In this document: in pieces, positions 7,731 through 15,234 of the stretch
Numbering within the stretch: the first letter of the stretch is position 1
Layout of the letters: each line of letters begins with the position of its first letter
Source: a virus
IMG/VR virus record: IMGVR_UViG_3300042450_002567
Coordinates: 1 to 64,000 of that record
Reading direction: 5' to 3' (one strand)
DNA length: 64,000 nt
Translations under genes and position numbers: made by a program
The notes under the pieces: model-generated
The model's input: only the letters and a program-made list of their open reading frames with translations
Told to the model about the DNA's origin: nothing
Databases searched by the model: none

Positions 7731-8062
7731 TAGAAGGGTTCTCCGTTGGCTTCTTCTGCGTTTTCGACGAATGACTCGATGTGTTCTGCGTCTCGGTAGA
7801 GTAGTTCGATGGAGAGGTAGCGTTTGCCACTTGGGTTTGACCCTGTGTGCCAGTCTGAGGCTATGGCTCCGTCTACTACTGCTAGGGCTGCTTCGAATCC
7901 GTAGGTTTTGATGCAGCGTTGGATTAGTTTGCGTCGCTTTTCTGAGAGTACGGGGTAGACACCGCGGCCTGTCCATGTTTTGGATACCCAGTATTCGAAT
8001 ACGGTTGCGACGTGTTGGTTGGTGTCTTGTGTTTCTTGTGTTTCTTTATTCGTTGTAGTCAT
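7730..8062 (-). CDS. Replication-associated phage protein
   Basis: 110 residues. The pattern YWVSKTW, LSEKRRKLIQRCIKTYG, AVVDGAIASDWHTG and YLSIELLYRDAEHIESF matches a conserved domain of phage replication proteins found at the C-terminus of O-like initiators or alone. It overlaps genes on both sides (17 and 1 bases), so it is translated with the operon. Likely binds DNA or the helicase loader; no catalytic motif. Confidence 0.7.
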   Translation of the reverse strand: MTTTNKETQETQDTNQHVATVFEYWVSKTWTGRGVYPVLSEKRRKLIQRCIKTYGFEAALAVVDGAIASDWHTGSNPSGKRYLSIELLYRDAEHIESFVENAEEANGEPF

Positions 8063-8375
8063 TTTTGTTGTCCTGTTCGTGGATGGACCATTGTTTTGCT
8101 TTGAGTTGGGTTTCGGTGTTGTGTTGGGCGAGGGAGCAGGCTGCTTCCATCATGCGATCCCATGATTGTGTGTCACCGTTTTCTGCGTCTCGTTCGATTA
8201 CTTCGTTGACGATGTTGTCGTCGATGGCGATGATGAATCGCATTTCGTAGTCTGGGGTTAGGGGTGTGGGGTAGGCAATCATTTTTTGTCTGGAGTCTTC
8301 TGCTTTTGGTGCGGCGACTACGAGTGCTGATGATTGCGTTTCTTCGTTGTTTAGTTCAGCTAGGATGAATTCCAT
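8046..8375 (-). CDS. First gene of replication operon, unknown
   Basis: 109 residues, acidic, no recognised domain. MIAYPTPLTPDYEMRFIIAI and a helical end rich in Gln/Asn are visible. GAAAAGAGCC stands before the ATG as ribosome site. It has a strong sigma70-like promoter upstream (8405-8433). Its place at the head of the operon suggests early expression with primase. Confidence 0.7.
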   Translation of the reverse strand: MEFILAELNNEETQSSALVVAAPKAEDSRQKMIAYPTPLTPDYEMRFIIAIDDNIVNEVIERDAENGDTQSWDRMMEAACSLAQHNTETQLKAKQWSIHEQDNKNDYNE

Positions 8376-8404
8376 TTGGCTCTTTTCGTTTGTTGTAGGT
8401 GGGT

Positions 8405-8481
8405 ATTGTATATGTTGAAACAGGGGTTGTCAAGTTGATGCTGCGGTATGGCTTTACAAAGTCATCTAGATGATGTAACAT
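8405..8481. promoter_or_regulatory. Divergent promoters of replication operon and HTH gene
   Basis: Leftward: TGTCAA (8428-8433; TTGACA on -) and ATTGTA (8405-8410; TACAAT), 17-bp spacer. Rightward: TTTACA (8453-8458) and TAACAT (8476-8481), 17-bp spacer. The rightward start site is predicted at 8488, the A of the ATG, so that mRNA would be leaderless. CATCTAGATG, a palindrome, sits between the rightward boxes (8464-8473) and could be an operator. Confidence 0.75.
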
Positions 8482-8487
8482 GGCAGT

Positions 8488-8904
8488 ATGAAATCACTAA
8501 ACAAAGCAACAAAGTACCTAGAAGCACTTGATACCTATATCGACCGAGAAGGCACCGCTAGAGTCCCTGTGAAGCACATGGAGGGCACTGTACCACTAGG
8601 GCGGTGGGTATCCTCGATTCGCACATACTACCGCCTAGGCGAGCTACAGCAAGACATGATCATTGCTCTTGAAGGCCGCGCAGATTGGGCTTGGGTTCTT
8701 CAGCCTGGTCCTAAGTCTAAGTCAGGCCGTAACACTGAGATTGTGGCGATGCGGTCAAGTGGTGTGACCTTGCAAGTCATTGGGGAGACCTATGGTCTAT
8801 CACGCCAACGGGTTCATCAGATTCTGGAAATAGCAAGGCGGAGGGAAGAGGAGCCATCGACTTCCCCCCGCGTTGCTGATGCTGACCGCACCACCGTAGC
8901 GTAG
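8488..8904 (+). CDS. Helicase-associated domain plus sigma-4-like HTH regulator
   Basis: 138 residues. Residues 8-75 have the helicase-associated (HA) pattern: spaced aromatic and LGRWVSSIRTYYRLGEL, ending ADWAWV. Residues about 85-115 (RSSGVTLQVIGETYGLSRQR then VHQIL) form a sigma70 region-4-like helix-turn-helix. The two together suggest a DNA-binding regulator. It is transcribed away from the replication operon from a promoter that places the start at the ATG. It is a candidate regulator for the many promoters in 8-34 kb, which is inference. Confidence 0.75.
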   Translation: MKSLNKATKYLEALDTYIDREGTARVPVKHMEGTVPLGRWVSSIRTYYRLGELQQDMIIALEGRADWAWVLQPGPKSKSGRNTEIVAMRSSGVTLQVIGETYGLSRQRVHQILEIARRREEEPSTSPRVADADRTTVA

Positions 8905-9022
8905 GACGGTACGCTAGGGCGGGGTCAAGCTCTTTTAAAAATAGCCCCGGCACCTCTGAGAGAGAGGAGGCCAGTGGTGCCGAGGACTAGCTCCTGATCG
9001 GGTATAGGGATCAGGAACGTTC
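8905..9022. terminator. Convergent gene-end region with hairpin
   Basis: TCCTGATC (8992-8999) pairs with GATCAGGA (9009-9016). One AGCCCCG heptamer lies at 8944. No gene seen. Confidence 0.55.
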
Positions 9023-9286
9023 TTAAGAAAATGCTCTTCTAGAACTAGAAGGAGCGTACCGCTTGTACGCAAAGCGTAGAGCGTCAGCAAATCGTGAAGC
9101 TTCAGAAATCCGCTTCACAAATCTGCGGTTGCCGCCATCTAGAACAACATAAAGACCTATTTCTGTTGCTCCTGCATCGAACATTTGGTCAACATTCTCT
9201 TGGTTTGCTCGCCAGTAGCCCGGTGCAAGGCGATTTTCCATGCTTGGGTGTGGCGTATGTACTGATACTTCATATTTGTTAGACAT
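9023..9286 (-). CDS. Small phage protein, unknown
   Basis: 87 residues from ATG 9286, which overlaps the upstream TAA by one base, so it is the second gene of a two-gene unit. It contains GATEIGLYVVLDGGNRRFVK and a basic Ser/Arg-rich tail. No family recognised. The longer frame up to 9526 crosses the upstream gene and is not used. Confidence 0.7.
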   Translation of the reverse strand: MSNKYEVSVHTPHPSMENRLAPGYWRANQENVDQMFDAGATEIGLYVVLDGGNRRFVKRISEASRFADALRFAYKRYAPSSSRRAFS

Positions 9287-9465
9287 TACAGCATCTCCCC
9301 GTTGAATTCGATTCCAAATTCCCAGCTGATGTCTTGCATGGCTGCCAGAATCGTGTCGGGCAGTGTGCCGTCGTACATCTCGGGCAGGATTGTCTCGAAG
9401 ACTTCTTGGATGGCCGCATGGTATTGCGGTGTCATTACTGCTTCTAAAAATTCGTTTACGTTCAT
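9286..9465 (-). CDS. 59-residue acidic protein
   Basis: Too short for ordinary ORF cutoffs; supported by AAGGAGCCAGTA before the ATG at 9465, a consensus promoter upstream, and coupling to the next gene. The sequence begins MNVNEFLEAVMTPQYHAAIQ and ends ISWEFGIEFNGEML; it is acidic and helical. Function unknown. Confidence 0.75.
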   Translation of the reverse strand: MNVNEFLEAVMTPQYHAAIQEVFETILPEMYDGTLPDTILAAMQDISWEFGIEFNGEML

Positions 9466-9497
9466 TACTGGCTCCTTGTGTTTGTTGGTATGTGTAC

Positions 9498-9526
9498 AGT
9501 GTAGCAGCTACTAGCCACTTTGTCAA
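9498..9526 (-). promoter_or_regulatory. Sigma70-type promoter
   Basis: TGTCAA (9521-9526) and AGTGTA (9498-9503) read TTGACA and TACACT on -, 17-bp spacer. Drives 9465-9023. It overlaps the end of the upstream gene. Confidence 0.8.
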
Positions 9527-9783
9527 ATTGGCATTGACTGGGCTCTAGCCTCTGCTTTGATGGCGAAGTAATCGGACTTCTCTATAGCCTCAAGTAGATC
9601 CCATTGATCTGCCCGATCCCGCATGTCATTTCGACTTTCTATTTGATTCAGCTTCTCTCCAAGCTCTTCCATGTCTGAAGACCTTGGGTCTGCGCATTCT
9701 CTTAGCTTGTCTCTTCTGTCCATGACGGCCAATTTGAGTCTAGTAAGCTCACTCTGGCTGAATACTGCGATTACTTCGTTCAT
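9523..9783 (-). CDS. Small coiled-coil protein, unknown
   Basis: 86 residues, charged and helical (MEELGEKLNQIESRNDMRDR), probably a short coiled coil. AAGGAGCCAGCA precedes the ATG, and its own promoter is upstream. The stop lies inside the -35 box of the next gene, so the units are tightly packed. No family recognised. Confidence 0.75.
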   Translation of the reverse strand: MNEVIAVFSQSELTRLKLAVMDRRDKLRECADPRSSDMEELGEKLNQIESRNDMRDRADQWDLLEAIEKSDYFAIKAEARAQSMPI

Positions 9784-9813
9784 TGCTGGCTCCTTGTTGG
9801 TTGGTATGTGTAC

Positions 9814-9842
9814 ATAATAGCAGGTAGTATTTGCTTTGTCAA
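9814..9842 (-). promoter_or_regulatory. Sigma70-type promoter
   Basis: TTGACA (9837-9842 on -) and TATTAT (9814-9819 on -), 17-bp spacer; leader with TACACATACCAACAAGGAGC. Confidence 0.8.
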
Positions 9843-9930
9843 GTCGGGCCAGACCAGCGGGGAGCCGATCTGACCCTAGCTGTCAGGGGCTGAAGCAGAG
9901 CACAGGATGTGATGCAACCTGACAGAATTC

Positions 9931-10530
9931 TCAGTAAGACGTAATGTTACCGGTCTCGTCAACGTAGTAATTGGTCTCACCATAAGTATGGGAAGCCTCG
10001 GTAAGACGTTGACCAAGGTCACCTAGTCCACGATCCCAGAATCCGGCACCGTGACGATTCCGAGTTAGGAAGAAATCGTGCCCTAGTTGCTCTGGCTGAT
10101 TCGTTGAAAGGTATTCCCTAACATCGACAGAGGCTAGGCCCAGGAAATCCTGTAGCTCGCCCAGAGCATGCGTTCTTGCTCGCTCGTCGAAGTTGCCGGA
10201 CTGCATGAAAGTTCCAGCCCCAGTGTCGTCAACGGATAGCCATGCGGCTGCTGTGAGGTAACCCTCGAAGATCTGACCGAAGATTTCGTCGCTCAGCGGA
10301 GCCTCTGGCCCGAAGCAAGTTACCATCAGATGGTATTCGTCATTTTGGAGGGCCTGAGAGATGGCTCGTTGGACCTCGAATCCCGTCAGTAGGTTGTCTG
10401 GCAGGTCGGTGAATGTGATCGTGGCGGTATAGCCGGTGCTCTCATTTAGGCCTGAGTCAACGTTGATAAATTCGACGTTTTCCAAATTGGAAGAATGTGA
10501 GGGCATTACTGTGTAGTTGTTATAAAGCAT
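9931..10530 (-). CDS. Conserved phage protein with GHDFFLTRNRHGAGFWDRG motif
   Basis: 199 residues. The C-terminal GHDFFLTRNRHGAGFWDRG, followed by LGQRLTEASHTYGETNYYVD, is a very widespread signature in unrelated phages (family of unknown function; often described only as a conserved phage protein). The N-terminal 90 residues are more variable. AAGGAGCTAACA before the ATG and a promoter at 10561-10589 support the start. A CTGACAGAATTCTCAG palindrome variant overlaps its stop (9919-9934). Confidence 0.85.
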   Translation of the reverse strand: MLYNNYTVMPSHSSNLENVEFINVDSGLNESTGYTATITFTDLPDNLLTGFEVQRAISQALQNDEYHLMVTCFGPEAPLSDEIFGQIFEGYLTAAAWLSVDDTGAGTFMQSGNFDERARTHALGELQDFLGLASVDVREYLSTNQPEQLGHDFFLTRNRHGAGFWDRGLGDLGQRLTEASHTYGETNYYVDETGNITSY

Positions 10531-10560
10531 TGTTAGCTCCTTAGTAGTTGGTATGTGTAC

Positions 10561-10589
10561 ATGATAGCAAAATGTAGGACTTTAGTCAA
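10561..10589 (-). promoter_or_regulatory. Sigma70-type promoter
   Basis: TTGACT (10584-10589 on -) and TATCAT (10561-10566 on -), 17-bp spacer. Seventeen bp further out is a half-site CGCTCAG (10616-10622) at the usual palindrome place. Confidence 0.75.
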
Positions 10590-10725
10590 TTTGTTGAACA
10601 AAGTTAATAAGTATTCGCTCAGGGGGCATTTTGTCGGCTACCCTAATGGCGGGCGTGTGGCTCGCCCAGTGCAGGCCGTCGGGGGCTAGTGTCGATAATG
10701 CGACCAGCCCCGGACGTGCCCAGGA

Positions 10726-11178
10726 TTAGTCATCCTCGTACTCATGCTCGTACTCGAATGGGCACCTGCCGGATGGTACGGGTGTCCAGCCTGTGGCTAC
10801 GGTGTCGTCCCATCCTCGTCTGCAGTGTCCACAGACTGTGGCCCGAGGGTCCATGAAGGGCAGTTCAACAACGTCTGCTGGCCCTTTGATTGAAGGTGCT
10901 GAGCAGATTTCCCATCCGATTGGCATGCACTGGTAAGACGTTTCACCTAGGACGACGATGTCGTGAACGCTCAATGAGTGTCCGGTGAAGTCGTGGGGGT
11001 GGTTGATGTTGAACATCTCGAACAGCTTGTCGAGTGTTGGGTAGACTGGCAGCTTGCCGTCTGGTCCGGCATTGAATTCGATCATTCCTGAGTATTGTGG
11101 GCGCATTGGGCAGGGTGTGCGACGGGAGAAGAAGTCTTCATCGTCGAATGCTTGCCATAGTTCGAATCGTATTTCCAT
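10726..11178 (-). CDS. YodL-like domain protein with Cys-pair tail
   Basis: 150 residues. The centre LDKLFEMFNINHPHDFTGHS followed by LSVHDIVVL and YQCMPIGWE matches the YodL-like domain seen in many phage, plasmid and antirestriction-linked proteins (F.N...P.DF.GHSLSV.DVVVL). After it, VCGHCRRGWDD has a C-x2-C pair, perhaps zinc-binding. Ribosome site AAGGAGCC and own promoter. The domain is of unknown biochemical role; an anti-defence function is sometimes assumed but not shown here. Confidence 0.8.
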   Translation of the reverse strand: MEIRFELWQAFDDEDFFSRRTPCPMRPQYSGMIEFNAGPDGKLPVYPTLDKLFEMFNINHPHDFTGHSLSVHDIVVLGETSYQCMPIGWEICSAPSIKGPADVVELPFMDPRATVCGHCRRGWDDTVATGWTPVPSGRCPFEYEHEYEDD

Positions 11179-11210
11179 TGTTTTGGCTCCTTGTTGGTTG
11201 GTATGTGTAC

Positions 11211-11263
11211 ATTGTAGTGTCCCCCCGACTGCTTGTCAAGGGGGACACTGAGAAGGTTCTTAG
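11211..11263 (-). promoter_or_regulatory. Promoter with palindrome, 8-bp gap
   Basis: TTGACA (11234-11239 on -) and TACAAT (11211-11216 on -), 17-bp spacer. CTGAGAAGGTTCTTAG at 11248-11263 centres near -51.5 from the predicted start, one turn nearer than usual. Confidence 0.75.
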
Positions 11264-11520
11264 AAAGGCTCTGGAAAGTAAGTAAAGGTAATCCACCTAC
11301 CAATTGTGTCAAGCACATTCTGGTAATCGCCAGACTTGGCTTCCTTATCAAACTCTTCGACTTCCTCTTCGCTCGCATCGTGATATGCCAGCTCCCTACG
11401 CACCTTGCTGATAAGAAAGAAGGCGTTTCCTTCTGTTCCAAAGATGTCAACCGTAAGTTCTACTTCTGGGAACCTTGGTTCGGTTGTGTCGATTGGTAGG
11501 TCTGTCTCTTCGTCAATCAT
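11260..11520 (-). CDS. Conserved phage protein, GNAF type
   Basis: 86 residues from ATG 11520, after GAGGAGCCAACA; an upstream ATG at 11544 lacks a ribosome site. VELTVDIFGTEGNAFFLISK, VRRELAYHDASEEEVEEF and EAKSGDYQNVLDTIGRWI recall a conserved small phage family (GNAF...V+R...SGDY...L...RW) of unknown function. Separate promoter at 11551-11579. Confidence 0.75.
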   Translation of the reverse strand: MIDEETDLPIDTTEPRFPEVELTVDIFGTEGNAFFLISKVRRELAYHDASEEEVEEFDKEAKSGDYQNVLDTIGRWITFTYFPEPF

Positions 11521-11550
11521 TGTTGGCTCCTCGTTGTTTGTCATGTGTAC

Positions 11551-11612
11551 ATGGTAACAGATAGATAATAGATGGTCAAGTGAGTGGCCCCACTAGCTGT
11601 GAGGCCACTCAG
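11551..11612 (-). promoter_or_regulatory. Promoter with palindrome
   Basis: TTGACC (11574-11579 on -), TACCAT (11551-11556 on -), 17-bp spacer; CTGTGAGGCCACTCAG at 11597-11612, 17 bp from the -35 box. Confidence 0.75.
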
Positions 11613-11614
11613 CT

Positions 11615-12103
11615 TTACATTGCGACGTACAGGCGCTGAGTCCCATTCAAGACGGCACGAATCCTCATAGCAACATCTATGCCATAAACGGCATTGCACT
11701 GATCAAACCCCTGTTCAGCTACTTCTAGCTGGACATAATACATTGCGCCTTCAATCGACTTAGATCCCAGAACCTTGCGCACAGCAGCTTCCACGGCCAT
11801 ATCACCCTCCTGGGTCGGCATGTAAAAGTCGTTCACAGACTCAGACTCGGGGTCAAGTGGCTCATCGTAACTAACAACAGCGTGCCAAGTGAAAGGCTCG
11901 CTATGGTCACTACACAGAATGTTTTGATCTGTGATCTCGTAGAGCCCCGCATCTCGAACTTCTTCGCTGATCTGGTCAGAGATTGCTGTTTGTACGGCCT
12001 TCTCAATTTCGTCGGCGTAAGCGTCCAAGATGAGCTCTTCAAGCTCGTGAGATGGAACCATTATGATTCCGACTAGTTCTCTTAGTGTTTTTTGTGGTCT
12101 CAT
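11615..12103 (-). CDS. Phage protein, unknown
   Basis: 162 residues from ATG 12103 after AAGGAGCTAGCA. Acidic N-terminal helices (HELEELILDAYADEIEKAV) and a strand-rich centre (FTWHAVVSYDEPLDP). The longer frame to 12256 runs into the upstream gene. No family recognised; own promoter. Confidence 0.75.
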   Translation of the reverse strand: MRPQKTLRELVGIIMVPSHELEELILDAYADEIEKAVQTAISDQISEEVRDAGLYEITDQNILCSDHSEPFTWHAVVSYDEPLDPESESVNDFYMPTQEGDMAVEAAVRKVLGSKSIEGAMYYVQLEVAEQGFDQCNAVYGIDVAMRIRAVLNGTQRLYVAM

Positions 12104-12133
12104 TGCTAGCTCCTTAGTAGTTGGTATGTGTAC

Positions 12134-12195
12134 ATGATAGCGGGTGAAACCACTCTCGTCAAGTGATTCCACCCGCCACCTGTGAAGGTTCTTAG
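12134..12195 (-). promoter_or_regulatory. Promoter with palindrome
   Basis: TTGACG (12157-12162 on -), TATCAT (12134-12139 on -), 17-bp spacer; CTGTGAAGGTTCTTAG at 12180-12195, 17 bp away and overlapping the stop of the upstream gene. Confidence 0.75.
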
Positions 12196-13064
12196 GAAAG
12201 CATTGCTTCCAATTGCTCCGCATTCCGAACCAGAGGATCAGATGCGGGCAGACCATTCTTCCGACGTAGAAGAACTAAAGCGCCAGCAGGATCTTCATAG
12301 CGACGATCACTAGCGTCACCGTCGACGATGGTCACACCGTCTGCCTCAAGCGGCAAATCACGGTACTTATCGGTCCCCTTGACCTTACCGCCACGGGTAT
12401 CGATAACGACCGCTACTGGCCGTCCTGCGTTACGCTGGTTAGACACTTGCCATACCGTCGACCGCTTGCTAACAGAGTATGTCAGCTTGTAATTAGCTGG
12501 AATAGTTGCTACTGGTCGACTGGCCAGAGGATGCTTTGTGTAATCGTAGAAGACTACGTTTGCAAAGCGTGTCCAGAACCAATTTGGCAGAATGCGTTCC
12601 CACCTAAGATCCGAATAGATATTCAATCGAACGGCTACATTCTCGGCACCATGGTTAGCTACTGCCTTATCGATCCCGCCTACTAGCAACGCTAGCGCGG
12701 CCTGGGGATTGTCGATAAACAATTGCAGTCTGGCCGCCTTGCCGTTAGAAGCGCTACTGAAGCGATTCGAACCGCCTACGCCTACGCACTTTGTCAGACA
12801 GTCGTCTTCGAATGCGCAAGTGTTGGCAAGACCAGAGGATGTGGCCGGTGGGAGAGATAGGCCGATTAGGTGGCGGCCCGTTCCCACGTCTAGCTTGGCG
12901 ATATCTTTCTCTGTTGAAAGAAAAAACCCTGCTAGTGGCTTGAAACCGAATAGGACCCTCACTTGTGCGTAGAAGCTGTTTGCCTCTTTAGCGCTCATTA
13001 GGTCAGATTCTGCTAGTTCTGTTAGTTGGGATAGGTGCTGTTCTAGTTGTTGTGGCTTTAGCAT
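12192..13064 (-). CDS. Conserved phage protein with Cys cluster
   Basis: 290 residues from ATG 13064 (AAGGAGCCACA). The pattern IGLSLPPATSSGLANTCAFE, DDCLTKCVGVGG, then AVRLNIYSDLRWE and NVVFYDYTKHP matches a phage family in which three Cys are followed by a TIM-barrel-like AVRLN.SD..WE strand and YDYTK. The biochemical role is unknown; the Cys set suggests a metal or Fe-S site. The best-conserved larger gene of the leftward series. Confidence 0.8.
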   Translation of the reverse strand: MLKPQQLEQHLSQLTELAESDLMSAKEANSFYAQVRVLFGFKPLAGFFLSTEKDIAKLDVGTGRHLIGLSLPPATSSGLANTCAFEDDCLTKCVGVGGSNRFSSASNGKAARLQLFIDNPQAALALLVGGIDKAVANHGAENVAVRLNIYSDLRWERILPNWFWTRFANVVFYDYTKHPLASRPVATIPANYKLTYSVSKRSTVWQVSNQRNAGRPVAVVIDTRGGKVKGTDKYRDLPLEADGVTIVDGDASDRRYEDPAGALVLLRRKNGLPASDPLVRNAEQLEAMLS

Positions 13065-13093
13065 TGTGGCTCCTTGTTGGTTGGTATGTGTAC

Positions 13094-13155
13094 ATCGTAC
13101 ATGGCAATGCATGTTGGCGCAAATCGCAAGCGGCTGAACCTGAGGATCCTCTCAG
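13094..13155 (-). promoter_or_regulatory. Weak promoter with palindrome
   Basis: TTGCGC (13117-13122 on -) and TACGAT (13094-13099 on -), 17-bp spacer; CTGAGGATCCTCTCAG, a full palindrome, at 13140-13155, 17 bp away. The poor -35 with a good palindrome would fit activator dependence. Confidence 0.75.
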
Positions 13156-13565
13156 ATTAAGCCGCTTCCGTCAGGTATGGGAACCACAGACGCAAACTTG
13201 CCCAATGGGTGTTCGGCCTTGTAATTCTTCGCATCCATAATGTTTGTAAAAAATTGTTCATCTTCGACAAAGCCATGTCCTTCTGACCAGACAATTTTAT
13301 GGGTAGGCGTTCGGTAATTCCACCATGGCCCAAATACGGCTTCTTCGCCAAGCTCTTCTGCGGCTTGATCTTGCAAGCTGTCAAGGACGTTTAAGAGTCC
13401 ATCCATCAGATCCTGGCCGTCGCTGTTGTTCCATACGTCGGCAAATTGTGTTGGACTCTCACTATTTAGAAAGTCTAGAACTAGCTTCTTTTGCTTAGCT
13501 AGCAAGTTCCAGTCGATGTTTAGCGAGTGTGTAGTGATTTGGTTTCCGTAGATGTCTGTGTTCAT
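13152..13565 (-). CDS. Phage protein, unknown
   Basis: 137 residues, ATGA overlap with the upstream gene, so second in a two-gene unit. N-terminal MNTDIYGNQITTHSLNIDWN, acidic centre, aromatic FGPWWNYRTPTHKIVWSEG. No family recognised. Confidence 0.75.
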   Translation of the reverse strand: MNTDIYGNQITTHSLNIDWNLLAKQKKLVLDFLNSESPTQFADVWNNSDGQDLMDGLLNVLDSLQDQAAEELGEEAVFGPWWNYRTPTHKIVWSEGHGFVEDEQFFTNIMDAKNYKAEHPLGKFASVVPIPDGSGLI

Positions 13566-13774
13566 TTTGCTTCATCCAGCACTAGTGCTTCTACACACTG
13601 TAGGCAATAGACTGCTAATGCCGCCCACTGATCCTTTGTGGCATGAATGTTGACGTTGACTTGCTGATCGATGCCACCGACCACGATTACCTCGTCAGGG
13701 CGTGCTCTTCCAATGAAAGGCTTACAAAATTCGGTGTCGTCGGATAGTACTAGTGTCATGTAGGTTGTAGGCAT
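13562..13774 (-). CDS. 70-residue phage protein, unknown
   Basis: MPTTYMTLVLSDDTEFCKPF and a strand-helix layout ending ALVLDEAK. AAGGAGCTAAACA before ATG 13774. First gene of a two-gene unit with its own promoter (13806-13834). Function unknown. Confidence 0.7.
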   Translation of the reverse strand: MPTTYMTLVLSDDTEFCKPFIGRARPDEVIVVGGIDQQVNVNIHATKDQWAALAVYCLQCVEALVLDEAK

Positions 13775-13805
13775 TGTTTAGCTCCTTAGTAGTTGGTATG
13801 TGTAC

Positions 13806-13857
13806 ACTGTAGCACCCCCCTGACGGTCTGTCAAAGGGGTGCTGTGAAGGTTCTTAT
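13806..13857 (-). promoter_or_regulatory. Promoter with palindrome, 7-bp gap
   Basis: TTGACA (13829-13834 on -), TACAGT (13806-13811 on -), 17-bp spacer; CTGTGAAGGTTCTTAT at 13842-13857, about one helical turn nearer than usual. Confidence 0.7.
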
Positions 13858-14336
13858 TAGGACTTTACGTTCTCGGCACTGTTGTAACAGCGATCCTCGA
13901 TGCCACGTTGCCATTCGCTGATCTGGTCATAAAAATCCTCATTATCGGAATCAGGATTATCGTCCCACTCAAAATCAGGCTGATCCTCATCGTAGACATC
14001 CAAGACCACACCGTCCTTGATTACAGCGTAACCAGCAAAGGCATCTGACTCTTCCGTAAAGTAATTAGAGAAGGTCAAGTTAGGGAAGTTGACCGACACC
14101 TTCTGTAGAGCGCCCGTAGGGGCCATAAACGTGGTGCAAGTGTTGATATAGGCGTGACCGTCTTCCACATAGAATGGGTCGTTAGCCTCATCAGGGTGAT
14201 GCCACTCTGGTAGGTGTGTTCCAAGAACAGACCATGTGTTGCGCAGTGTGTTCTTGTTGTCGTTGATAGCAAGGACGAACTTTGTGATTGTGTCGTTGCT
14301 ACCAGAGAGTGTAAGTGTGTTGTAAATGTATGACAT
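13857..14336 (-). CDS. Api92/YubB-like ferredoxin-fold protein
   Basis: 159 residues from ATG 14336 (AAGGAGCCATACA). N-terminal YIYNTLTLSGSNDTITKFVL and central VSVNFPNLTFSNYFTEESDA then FAGYAVIKDGVVL resemble Api92/YubB (DUF1281) proteins of phages and plasmids, as does the gene at 17524. Acidic end. Role unknown. The start at 14420 proposed by the longest frame would cross the promoter. Confidence 0.7.
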   Translation of the reverse strand: MSYIYNTLTLSGSNDTITKFVLAINDNKNTLRNTWSVLGTHLPEWHHPDEANDPFYVEDGHAYINTCTTFMAPTGALQKVSVNFPNLTFSNYFTEESDAFAGYAVIKDGVVLDVYDEDQPDFEWDDNPDSDNEDFYDQISEWQRGIEDRCYNSAENVKS

Positions 14337-14367
14337 TGTATGGCTCCTTGTTGGTTGATGTGTACCC

Positions 14368-14429
14368 ACTGTACACTGCAAGCAAGGATACGTCAAATCG
14401 TCTGCCCAGAAACCTGACAAAACTCTCAG
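14368..14429 (-). promoter_or_regulatory. Promoter with palindrome
   Basis: TTGACG (14391-14396 on -), TACAGT (14368-14373 on -), 17-bp spacer; CTGACAAAACTCTCAG at 14414-14429, 17 bp away, overlapping the end of the DUF1360 gene. Confidence 0.75.
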
Positions 14430-14791
14430 TCAATAAAACCCACAACCAAAAGCTCAAACATACGCAACCAAGCCCCGACAACAGACAAAGCCAACCAAAC
14501 CACAACACCAGCCCCGCAACCCAAACCACCCCACACAACCCAAACCAAACTAAACAGCCCCGCAACCCAAACCCCAAAACACCAATAACAAGACAACAAA
14601 GAAAAAAACCAGCCCCGCAACCCAGGACGACCAAACAACTCAACAGTCCCGTCGTCATACTCACGATCAAAAGACAAACCCTCAAACAGGCGATCCCTGA
14701 GCGGGGCTATCAAACTGTCGTACAGGCAAAACCTAACAACACGATAAACGGCAAGGCTTACTAAAAAAAACGTGAACGGATCTAGAACCAT
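14426..14791 (-). CDS. DUF1360 membrane protein
   Basis: 121 residues. LAVYRVVRFCLYDSLIAPLR, then LLSCYWCFGVWVAGLFSLVW and a hydrophobic second half give the DUF1360 pattern: R..R....D....P.R, C-Y-W-C and two to three membrane helices. Ribosome site AAGGAGTCCCG. Common in actinophages, function unknown. Four to five AGCCCCG heptamers lie in this gene. The + strand here is a C/A-rich shadow. Confidence 0.85.
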   Translation of the reverse strand: MVLDPFTFFLVSLAVYRVVRFCLYDSLIAPLRDRLFEGLSFDREYDDGTVELFGRPGLRGWFFSLLSCYWCFGVWVAGLFSLVWVVWGGLGCGAGVVVWLALSVVGAWLRMFELLVVGFID

Positions 14792-14803
14792 ATACGGGAC
14801 TCC

Positions 14804-15166
14804 TTAAGGGTTCAGTCGCCTGAACCTTTCCCTCTCAGCCCAAGCATTAGCCTTCAATTCATTAGCTTCTATATCAAGGTAAAGAATCACAGCGTTAACG
14901 GGACTTCCTTCTACAACAGCCCAGATATCCCGGGACGCATATGTGTCGTTGCTGCTTTCATACCAAAATTTGTCGTCATCAGTTTCAAGGCTTTTCGAAG
15001 CCTGGAGTTTAACAACCCGTATACCAGTCCCGACAACATCGTCGGCATCTAAACCAAATTCTGAGGCTAGCTCTCTTAGGGCGTCTGTGATTTCCCATGC
15101 CTTGTAGTTTGTACCAAGCCAGTCGGAGACGAATAGTTGAGAGCTGTTTGGGGGAATGTCGGGCAT
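14804..15166 (-). CDS. Phage protein, unknown
   Basis: 120 residues after AAGGAGTCCCG; begins MPDIPPNSSQLFVSDWLGTN and has a mixed alpha/beta composition (VILYLDIEANELKANAWAER). TACAAT lies 27 bases before the start (15192-15197) with no good -35. Thirteen bases before the DUF1360 gene, so perhaps cotranscribed. No family recognised. Confidence 0.7.
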   Translation of the reverse strand: MPDIPPNSSQLFVSDWLGTNYKAWEITDALRELASEFGLDADDVVGTGIRVVKLQASKSLETDDDKFWYESSNDTYASRDIWAVVEGSPVNAVILYLDIEANELKANAWAERERFRRLNP

Positions 15167-15234
15167 CGGGACTCCTTGTCGGGTGTCACCATTGTAGGCG
15201 ATTTGGTGTGGCTGGGGCCGAAGCCCCAGCCGGA